NCBI RefSeq assembly: GCF_002737765.1
Contig: NZ_PEGG01000097.1
Coordinates: 1-7,105 of the forward strand
DNA length: 7,105 bases
Source of the DNA: Caulobacter sp. B11
Lineage (GTDB): Bacteria > Pseudomonadota > Alphaproteobacteria > Caulobacterales > Caulobacteraceae
Direction of reading: 5' to 3'
This document shows, in pieces, positions 1 through 5,476 of the stretch. Numbering within the stretch: the stretch's first letter is position 1; the number at the start of each line of letters is the position of its first letter. Below the pieces are notes generated by a model. The model was not told the DNA's origin and made no database searches. It saw only the letters and a program-made list of their open reading frames with translations. The position numbers and the translations under genes were made by a program.

Positions 1-957
1 GCGCAACAGGTCGGCGACGACCGACACGGCGATCACCTCCGGGGCCTTGCTGCGCAGCATCGGCAGGCCGATCGGACAAGTCATGCGCGCCACCTCGTCC
101 TCGCCGCAACCTTCCGCCCGTAACCGACTGACAAACCGCGCCTTCTTGGTCTTTGAGCCAATGACGCCCAGATAGGCCGGCGGTCTACCCGCCAGGGCCG
201 CGCGGACCAGATCATAGTCCAGGGCATGGTCATGGGTCAGGATCAGCACCGAGGCCTCGGGCCCGGCGCGACCCGCCTCGACCGCCAGTTCGGTCGGAGT
301 ACGCACCCCCACCCCGGGGATCGCGGCGGTCTCGGGCCGGGTGTCGAACCAGCTTAGGCGGAACGGCAGCGGCTCCAGGGCCCGGGCCACGGCCTGGCCC
401 ACATGGCCAGCGCCGAACAGCAGCACCGGCGGGCGCGACGCTTCGGCTCGCTCGACCAGCTCGTCGCCCGGGCCGGGGCGGGCGCCGCGGGCGGTGATCG
501 CCGTCCCGGCCAGGGTGATCGGCGCGGCCTCGTCGGCCGAGGCCGGCAGGGCCGACACAGATTTTCCCAGGGCGCCGGGATCAAAGCGGGTGCGCAACTC
601 GAAGGGCTGGGCGGCGTCCAGGCGGCGGGCGGCGTCGGTCAGCCAGTCGGCGCTCCCCGCGTCCAGCCGCTCGATCAGCAGCCGCACCCGGCCGCCGCAG
701 CACTGGGCCAGAAGCGGCCCCAGGGGATAGTCCTGCACCGCGAAATACAGTGTCCCGGCCAGCATGCGGCGGGCCTGGTCGGTGGCGCGATGCTCCAGAT
801 TGCCGCCGCCGATGGTCCCGGCCTGGCCGTCGTCCCAGACCACCATCTTGGTCCCGGCTTCGCGCGGAACCGAGCCCTCGGTGGCGAGGACGGTGACCAG
901 GGCGGCGGGCTGGCCCTGCGACAGGCGGGCAAGGGATTGGCGGGCCCAGTTGCTCAT
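1..957 (-). CDS. xdhC: XdhC, xanthine dehydrogenase molybdenum-cofactor insertion chaperone (C-terminus cut by window edge)
   Basis: This gene encodes the cytoplasmic accessory protein that binds molybdenum cofactor, helps its sulfuration and delivers it to XdhB; it is not part of the finished enzyme. The frame is open for 319 residues from the ATG at 957 to the window edge with no stop. Visible family features are an N-terminal XdhC/CoxI domain with TEGSVPRE (26-33), GGGNLEH (50-56) and a Cys-Cys-Gly-Gly motif (86-89), then a Rossmann-type XdhC C-terminal domain with FGAGHVG (181-187), THDHALD (241-247), YLGVIGSKTKKARF (262-275) and CPIGLP (294-299). XdhC proteins are usually about 280-330 residues, so probably only the last few are missing. 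The start is preceded by a purine-rich GGGAGAGGGAGGG ribosome-binding stretch that is also one arm of an inverted repeat. It lies 28 nt after xdhB and is presumably cotranscribed. The order A-B-C matches known xdhABC operons. Confidence 0.95.
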   Translation of the reverse strand, partial: MSNWARQSLARLSQGQPAALVTVLATEGSVPREAGTKMVVWDDGQAGTIGGGNLEHRATDQARRMLAGTLYFAVQDYPLGPLLAQCCGGRVRLLIERLDAGSADWLTDAARRLDAAQPFELRTRFDPGALGKSVSALPASADEAAPITLAGTAITARGARPGPGDELVERAEASRPPVLLFGAGHVGQAVARALEPLPFRLSWFDTRPETAAIPGVGVRTPTELAVEAGRAGPEASVLILTHDHALDYDLVRAALAGRPPAYLGVIGSKTKKARFVSRLRAEGCGEDEVARMTCPIGLPMLRSKAPEVIAVSVVADLLR

Positions 958-964
958 AGGCCCT

Positions 965-985
965 CCCTCTCCCTCTGGGAGAGGG
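965..985. repeat. Perfect 9-bp inverted repeat (REP-like) between xdhB and xdhC
   Basis: CCCTCTCCC (965-973) and GGGAGAGGG (977-985) are perfect inverted arms around a 3-nt loop, filling most of the 28-nt gap between the xdhB stop (986-988) and the xdhC start (957). Seen directly. Short palindromes of this CCCTCTCCC/GGGAGAGGG type are, from general knowledge, common dispersed intergenic repeats in GC-rich proteobacteria. In the minus-strand transcript the second arm contains the purine-rich xdhC ribosome-binding stretch, so the hairpin could lower xdhC translation or protect the xdhAB message end; that role is inference. No U-tract follows, so it does not look like an intrinsic terminator. 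Confidence 0.7.
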
Positions 986-3322
986 TCAGCATGAGCTGGC
1001 CCTCCGCTTGACGTCTTCCACCGCCATCAAGATCGCCTCCGGCGTCGCCGGCGCATTCAACTGCGGCATCACCTTGTGATCCGCCACGCTGGCCACCGCC
1101 CGGCTCACCGCCGAGAACACCGACAGGGCCAGCATCAGCGGCGGTTCGCCGACGGCCTTGGAGCGGTGCACCGTGGCCTCGACATTGCGGCCGGCCGACC
1201 ACAGGTCGATGTTCAGCACCGCCGGTCGATCGCCGCAGGTCGGGATCTTGTAGGTCGAGGGGGCATGGGTGCGCAGACGGCCCTGGTCGTCAAAGACCAG
1301 TTCCTCGGTCGTCAGCCAGCCCATGCCCTGGATGAAGCCGCCCTCGATCTGGCCCAGGTCGATGGCCGGGTTCAGCGACCGCCCGACATCGTGCAGAATG
1401 TCGGCGCGCAGCACCTTCATCTCGCCGGTCAGGGTGTCGATCAGCACCTCGCTGCAGGCCGCGCCATAGGCGAAATAGTAGAATGGCCGACCGCTGTGGC
1501 TGGCGCGGTCATAGTGGATCTTGGGGGTGGCGTAGAAGCCGGTGGCCGACAGCGACACCCGCCCCAGATGGGCCTGGCGGCACAACTCGCCGAACGGAAC
1601 CACGACGGAGCCGGCCCGCAGACCGTCTGGCGTGAAGGCCACCTCGCCTTCGACGCAGCCCCATTTGGCGGCCGCGAACGCCACCAACCGCGCCTTGATC
1701 GTCTCGGCCGCGTTCAGGGCGGCCATGCCGTTGAGGTCCGTGCCCGACGAGGCGGCGGTGGCCGAGGTATTGGGCACCTTGTCGGTGACGGTCGAGGTCA
1801 CCTTGACCCGCGCCAGATCGACCTGGAAGGCGTCGGCGACGATCTGGGCCACCTTGGTGAACAGCCCCTGCCCCATCTCGGTGCCGCCATGGTTCAGCAG
1901 GATCGAGCCGTCGGCATAGAGGTGGATCAGGGCCCCGGCCTGGTTCAGGTGGGTGGTGGTGAACGAGATGCCAAACTTGACCGGCGTCAGGGCCAGGCCC
2001 TTCTTCAGCCAGGGACTGGCCGCGTTGAAGGCGTCGATCGCCGCCTGGCGGGCCGCGTAGTCGCAAGAGGCCGCCAGCTGTTCCAGCAGCTGCGGCGCGA
2101 CATTGTCCTCGACGGTCTGGTGATAGGGGGTCAGGTCGCGGCCGGCCCCGCCATAGAGATTGCGCTGCCGCACCAGCAGCGGGTCCAGCCCCGTGGCCTG
2201 GGCCACCGCGTCCATCACCCGCTCGATCGCCGCCATGCCCTGCGGTCCGCCGAACCCCCGAAACGCTGTGTTCGACACCGTATGGGTGCGGAAGCGATGC
2301 GACAGGATCTCGACGGCCGGTAGGAAATAGCAGTTGTCGGCGTGGAACATCGCCCGGTCATTGATGGCCGGCGACAGGTCGGTGGTCGCCCCGCAACGCG
2401 AGGCCAATTCGAGCGCCAGGCCGGTCAGCCGACCCTCGGCGTCGAAGCCGACATCATAGGCCACCTCGAAATCATGCCGCTTGCCGGTCATGATCATGTC
2501 TTCGTCTCGGTCGGGCCGGCACTTGGCGGCGCGGCCGGTCTTGACCGCCACCAGGGCGGCGGCGGCGGCGAACAGCGAGGCTTGCGTCTCCTTGCCGCCG
2601 AACCCGCCGCCCATCCGTCGCACCTCGACGGTGACGGCGGTGTGCGGTCGATCCAGGACCCGGGCGATCAGGTGCTGCACCTCGCTGGGGTGCTGGGTGG
2701 AGGACCAGACATGGACGTCGCCGCCCTCGCCGGGAATCGCCAGGGCGACCTGGCCTTCCAGATAGAAATGGTCCTGACCGCCGATCGCCATCCAGCCCTG
2801 CAGCCTTTGCGGCGATGCGGACAGGGCCGCCTGGGCGTCGCCCCGCGCCATGCGCTGGCTGGCCTCGATCTTCAGGTCGGCGGCGCGGGCGGCGGCGATG
2901 TCGAGGGCGGCGGGCAGGTCGACATAGGCCACGACGGCCTTGTCGGCGGCGGCCCGGGCGGCGGCGATCGAGGTGGCGGCCACGGCGAACAGGCTCTGCC
3001 CGACATAGGTCACCGTATCGGTGGCGAACAGCTTGTCATCATGAATCACCGGGCTGACATCATTCTCGCCGGGGATGTCATCGGCGGTCAGAACCGCGAC
3101 GACCCCAGGACTGGCGCGCACGGCCGACAGGTCCAGGGCCGCGATCCGCGCATGGGCCCGGGCGCTCATCGCCAGGTGCACGTGCAGCAGGCCGGCCGGC
3201 TCGGGCAGGTCGTCGATATAGACCGCCGCGCCCGTCACATGGCGCAGGGCGCTGTCATGCGGAACCGAGGCGTGCACGCTCTGGAACGGGGCCGTCGTCG
3301 CGGCGGGGGCGGAGTCAGCCAT
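986..3322 (-). CDS. xdhB: XdhB, xanthine dehydrogenase molybdopterin-binding subunit
   Basis: This is the large catalytic subunit, which hydroxylates hypoxanthine to xanthine and xanthine to urate at the molybdenum centre of a cytoplasmic A2B2 enzyme. It has 778 residues, the usual length for bacterial XdhB (about 770-780), and is unbroken. The order is an aldehyde oxidase/xanthine dehydrogenase a/b hammerhead (about 20-140) and then the molybdopterin-binding domains. Active-site positions match the characterised bovine and Rhodobacter enzymes: Q183 in GGQDHFYLE, GGGFGGKE with E245, R323 in NDRAMFH, R355 and F357 in FRGFGGPQ, F454-T455 in KFGISFT, MGQG (483-486) and catalytic E726 in KAVGEPP. 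These residues indicate a purine substrate rather than an aldehyde. The start at 3322 is chosen over the in-frame Met at 3376 because GGAGG lies 9 nt upstream and the stretch before it belongs to xdhA. The C-terminal tail RRASSC runs into the downstream repeat. Confidence 0.97.
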   Translation of the reverse strand: MADSAPAATTAPFQSVHASVPHDSALRHVTGAAVYIDDLPEPAGLLHVHLAMSARAHARIAALDLSAVRASPGVVAVLTADDIPGENDVSPVIHDDKLFATDTVTYVGQSLFAVAATSIAAARAAADKAVVAYVDLPAALDIAAARAADLKIEASQRMARGDAQAALSASPQRLQGWMAIGGQDHFYLEGQVALAIPGEGGDVHVWSSTQHPSEVQHLIARVLDRPHTAVTVEVRRMGGGFGGKETQASLFAAAAALVAVKTGRAAKCRPDRDEDMIMTGKRHDFEVAYDVGFDAEGRLTGLALELASRCGATTDLSPAINDRAMFHADNCYFLPAVEILSHRFRTHTVSNTAFRGFGGPQGMAAIERVMDAVAQATGLDPLLVRQRNLYGGAGRDLTPYHQTVEDNVAPQLLEQLAASCDYAARQAAIDAFNAASPWLKKGLALTPVKFGISFTTTHLNQAGALIHLYADGSILLNHGGTEMGQGLFTKVAQIVADAFQVDLARVKVTSTVTDKVPNTSATAASSGTDLNGMAALNAAETIKARLVAFAAAKWGCVEGEVAFTPDGLRAGSVVVPFGELCRQAHLGRVSLSATGFYATPKIHYDRASHSGRPFYYFAYGAACSEVLIDTLTGEMKVLRADILHDVGRSLNPAIDLGQIEGGFIQGMGWLTTEELVFDDQGRLRTHAPSTYKIPTCGDRPAVLNIDLWSAGRNVEATVHRSKAVGEPPLMLALSVFSAVSRAVASVADHKVMPQLNAPATPEAILMAVEDVKRRASSC

Positions 3323-4762
3323 GCGCCGCAGCCTCCAGAACCCGCGTCGCCACGCCGTCGCCGGCGCTTTCGACAAAGGCCTTGATCAGCAGGTTGCGCG
3401 CGGTCAGGACCGATAGGCGGCCGAGGCGCGCATATCGCTGAGCGGCGTGAAATCCTCGTCCAGGGCCAGGGCCGCGGACTCGACAGTGTCCAGGGTCCAG
3501 GCCTGGCCGACCAGCAGGGCCTCGCAACCGGCCGCCCGCTTGGGCGTGGCCGCCATGCCGCCAAAGGCGATCCGGGCCTGGCGGACGATCCCGCCCTCGA
3601 CCGCAATCGAAAAGGCGGCGCAGACGGCCGAGATGTCCTGATCGAACCGCTTGGACAGCTTGTAGACCTTGAAGATCAGGCCCGGCGCCGGGACGGGAAC
3701 GAAGACGCCTTCGACAAACTCGCCCGGCTGCCGGTCCTGCTGGCCATAGGCCAAGAAATAGTCTTCCAGCGGCAGGTCCCGGCGTTCGGCGCCCCGGCGC
3801 AGCGTCAGGGTTGCGTCCGCCGCGATCAGGGCCGGCGGCATGTCGCCGATCGGTGAGCCATTGGCGATATTGCCGCCGATCGTGCCGCTGTTGCGCACCT
3901 GGGTCGAGCCCAGCCGCCGCATCATGCCGCCCAGGTCGGGATAGAGCCCGGCCAGGATCTCGAGCGCATCGACATAGCGGACTCCGGCGCCGATCCAGAC
4001 TCCGCCGTCGCGCGGTTCGATCCGTTTGAGGGCCACGACCTTGCCCAGGTCGATCAGGGTTTCCAGCGGACGACGCTGCTTGGTGACCCACAGGCCGATA
4101 TCGGTGGCGCCGGCGACGATCACCGCCTCGGGATGGGCCAGGACCGCCTCGGCCAGTTCATCCAGATCGCGGGGCGCCAACCAGCGGCGGGTCACGCCGT
4201 GCAGGGGATCGGCATGACTCAGGTCCAGGGTCGTCTCGCGCGTCAGCCCAGCCAGGGCCCCGGCCACATCCGGCGCCGCCTCGGGCACGACCGCCCCCGC
4301 GGCCGCGATGATCGCGCCATAGCCGGTGCAGCGGCACAGATTCCCGGCCAGCACCTCATCGACCGCCGCACCGGCGCCCTGGGCCCCGACCGCGCGGCCA
4401 TATAGCGACATGACAATGCCCGGCGTGCAGAAGCCGCATTGCGAACCGTGATGATCGATCATCGCCTGCTGCACCGGATGCGGCGCGTCTGCAGCCAGGC
4501 CCTCGACCGTGATCACCGCCTTGCCGTCCAGCATCGGCACGAACTGGATGCAGCTATTGACCGCCCGCCACGCCACGGCGCCCGCGCCGTCGGCCTCGCC
4601 GACCAGCACGGTGCAGGATCCGCAGTCGCCCTCCGCGCAGCCTTCCTTGGTCCCTGTGCGCGCCAGATCGCCGCGTAGGTATTCAAGCACGGTCCGCGTG
4701 GGATCGACGCCCCGGGCCTCAACCACCCGGCCGTTCAGCAGAAAGCGCACCGCTTCGCTCAT
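3315..4762 (-). CDS. xdhA: XdhA, xanthine dehydrogenase [2Fe-2S]/FAD subunit, with an apparent frameshift near 3410
   Basis: This is the electron-transfer subunit that passes electrons from the molybdenum centre in XdhB through two [2Fe-2S] clusters to FAD and NAD+. The first cluster is ligated by C42, C47, C50 and C71 (plant-type ferredoxin fold). The second is ligated by C109, C112, C143 and C145 (QCGFCTPG and NLCRCTGY). The FAD domain shows VAGATDIG (216-223) and [18 protein letters not shown] (290-307), followed by the CO-dehydrogenase flavoprotein C-terminal domain. In the given sequence the frame stops at 3404 (452 aa, ending AAYRS). The expected continuation, [11 protein letters not shown] to VLEAAAHG and stop at 3315, is in another frame. 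Restoring one base at 3410-3411, for example GG to GGG on the coding strand, gives [12 protein letters not shown] and a 482-aa protein. The start abuts the uraH stop (TAGATG) with only a weak ribosome-binding site, suggesting translational coupling. The repaired stop sits 2 nt from the xdhB ATG. Confidence 0.94.
3332..3336 (-). promoter_or_regulatory. xdhB Shine-Dalgarno (GGAGG)
   Basis: On the minus strand GGAGG ends 9 nt before the ATG at 3322, inside the last codons of xdhA. It decides the xdhB start. The longer reading from 3376 would add 18 residues (basic and Trp-rich) that do not resemble the XdhB N-terminus and would overlap xdhA by about 60 nt. Confidence 0.7.
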
Positions 4763-5110
4763 CTAGCTGCCCCGATAGGTGGAATAGCCGAAGGGCGAGA
4801 CCAGTAGCGGCACATGATGATGCTGGGCGGGATCGGCGACGGCGAAATCGATGACCACCACGTCGAGGAAGGGCGGGTCACTGACCGCCGCGCCGGTGGC
4901 GGCGAAATAGGCCGCGACCGCGAATTCCAGCCGATAGGCGCCGGTCTTGAGCTCGGCCCCCTCGATCAGCCGCGCGCGGCCGTCGGCGTCGGTTGTCACC
5001 GCGCCCAAGGCCGTCAGGCCATCATCCGCGCGGGCGCTGATCCGAACAACAACGCCGGCGGCCGGGCGCCCCGTGGCCAGATCCAGCACATGGGTGGTCA
5101 GGCCGCTCAT
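4763..5110 (-). CDS. uraH: 5-hydroxyisourate hydrolase (transthyretin-like)
   Basis: This 115-residue cytoplasmic enzyme hydrolyses 5-hydroxyisourate, the product of urate oxidation, to OHCU in the route to allantoin. The protein has the full family signature: TTHVLD near the N-terminus (5-10, catalytic-type H7), TTDADGR with R45, HHHVPLLVSPFGYS (97-110) with conserved histidines 97 and 99, and the diagnostic C-terminal YRGS that separates HIU hydrolases from vertebrate transthyretin. No signal peptide or peroxisomal targeting signal is seen. The start at 5110 is chosen because the protein begins exactly where family members do and AAGGA lies 9 nt upstream; the longer open frame to 5248 adds low-complexity residues unlike the family. 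It is the first gene of the unit, and its TAG stop directly touches the xdhA ATG. A urate oxidase must be encoded elsewhere for the enzyme to have a substrate. Confidence 0.96.
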   Translation of the reverse strand: MSGLTTHVLDLATGRPAAGVVVRISARADDGLTALGAVTTDADGRARLIEGAELKTGAYRLEFAVAAYFAATGAAVSDPPFLDVVVIDFAVADPAQHHHVPLLVSPFGYSTYRGS

Positions 5111-5139
5111 CGCCTCGGATCCTTCGCCGCATTGATCAT
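5107..5139 (-). CDS. Possible 10-residue leader ORF overlapping the uraH start
   Basis: An ATG at 5139 opens a ten-codon frame, MINAAKDPRR, whose TGA stop overlaps the uraH ATG as ATGA. It has a better-placed ribosome-binding site (AAGGGGAG, 5 nt before the ATG) than many genes here. No family is recognisable, and the peptide has no run of His, Trp or another amino acid that would suggest classical attenuation. It could couple ribosomes into uraH, be the remnant of an upstream gene's end, or be chance. Confidence 0.3.
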   Translation of the reverse strand: MINAAKDPRR

Positions 5140-5277
5140 CCTGACTCCCCTTCGTGGAACCGTGAGGCTGGGGCTGCGCCGCGCGCAAGTCCAGCGCCGC
5201 CGGGGCCCTTGACCGCCGATCCGCGCGCGGCGCGGTCAAAGCCGCCAACCGCGGCGGCCGGCGCCCGCCGAACGGTC

Positions 5278-5283
5278 ATTATA
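5278..5283 (-). promoter_or_regulatory. Candidate -10 box (TATAAT) of the uraH-xdhABC unit
   Basis: The minus strand carries an exact TATAAT here, in an AT-rich island within very GC-rich DNA, predicting a transcript start near 5271 and a leader of about 160 nt before uraH. The hexamer 17 nt upstream (5301-5306, CTCCAT) is a poor -35, which is compatible with a promoter that needs an activator. This is a consensus match only. Confidence 0.5.
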
Positions 5284-5302
5284 TAAGTTCTTTATTACTT
5301 AT
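5283..5302. promoter_or_regulatory. Operator-like palindrome ATAAGT-N8-ACTTAT
   Basis: ATAAGT (5283-5288) and ACTTAT (5297-5302) are perfect 6-bp inverted arms with an 8-nt AT-rich spacer. The palindrome touches the last base of the minus-strand TATAAT and fills the space between the -10 and -35 positions, where a bound dimer would block RNA polymerase. The regulator is not identifiable from the site. Confidence 0.4.
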
Positions 5303-5318
5303 GGAGCCCCGCGCAAAA

Positions 5319-5337
5319 GCCTGATCGCTGATCAGGC
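5319..5337. promoter_or_regulatory. T-N11-A dyad (LysR-type box candidate) or hairpin
   Basis: GCCTGATC (5319-5326) and GATCAGGC (5330-5337) form a perfect 8-bp inverted repeat with a 3-nt centre. Within it T5322 and A5334 are separated by exactly 11 bases, the T-N11-A dyad of LysR-type regulators. Its centre is about 57 bp upstream of the predicted uraH transcript start, near the usual recognition-site distance. The minus strand continues with TTTT right after the stem, so a weak intrinsic terminator for minus-strand transcripts coming from the maeB side is the alternative reading. Which applies cannot be settled from sequence alone. Confidence 0.45.
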
Positions 5338-5387
5338 CTTAAAAATGAGCCTCTGGACCGGGTAAGGTTGGAAATGCGCCGCCAACC

Positions 5388-5409
5388 CCGTTAGCAACGG
5401 CGGTAACGG
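5388..5409. promoter_or_regulatory. Cluster of CCGTT/AACGG half-sites upstream of maeB
   Basis: CCGTTA (5388-5393) is mirrored by TAACGG (5404-5409) with a 10-nt spacer, and a further AACGG at 5396-5400 forms a tight 5-bp hairpin with the first copy. That makes three half-sites in 22 bp, about 70-90 bp before the maeB ATG. A fourth AACGG occurs at 5271-5275. It may be a binding site for an unknown regulator; short GC-rich repeats also arise by chance. Confidence 0.25.
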
Positions 5410-5476
5410 ATCGCGCCGCTGGCACGGACAGACGATCCGCGCCGCCGAGACCGCGCAGTCACCCAAGGACCGACCG

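Larger units (their letters stand above)
5111..5476. other. Divergent control region between uraH-xdhABC and maeB
   Basis: This 366-bp stretch separates two divergent units. Reading upward, 5111-5275 is GC-rich untranslated leader of the uraH unit with the small leader ORF. 5276-5302 is the only clearly AT-rich patch in the window and carries the minus-strand -10 box and a palindrome. 5303-5345 holds the T-N11-A dyad. 5346-5476 is maeB upstream DNA with CCGTT/AACGG half-sites and, at 5465-5469, the maeB ribosome-binding site AAGGA. No tRNA, riboswitch consensus or convincing protein gene is visible, and I see no convincing -35/-10 pair for maeB. Confidence 0.75.

Noticed and set aside
403..1011. 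202-aa open frame on the plus strand opposite xdhC
   Set aside because: XdhC motifs on the minus strand explain this stretch; the plus-strand product is repetitive Gly/Arg/Gln.
1076..2323. 415-aa open frame on the plus strand opposite xdhB
   Set aside because: Low-complexity Arg/Gly/His/Gln composition, entirely antisense to a well-conserved catalytic subunit.
986..3376. xdhB start at 3376
   Set aside because: The extra residues overlap xdhA and lack family similarity; GGAGG supports 3322.
2342..3385. 347-aa open frame on the plus strand opposite xdhB
   Set aside because: Same antisense shadow effect; no family motif seen.
3315..4091. 258-aa minus-strand frame ending at 3315 as a separate gene
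   Set aside because: Only its last 31 residues or so are real, as the shifted C-terminus of XdhA; the rest is an out-of-frame reading of xdhA.
4763..5248. Longer uraH start at 5248 giving 161 residues
   Set aside because: The added residues are Arg/Ala-rich, unlike HIU hydrolases, and the internal Met at 5110 matches the family start and has a ribosome-binding site.
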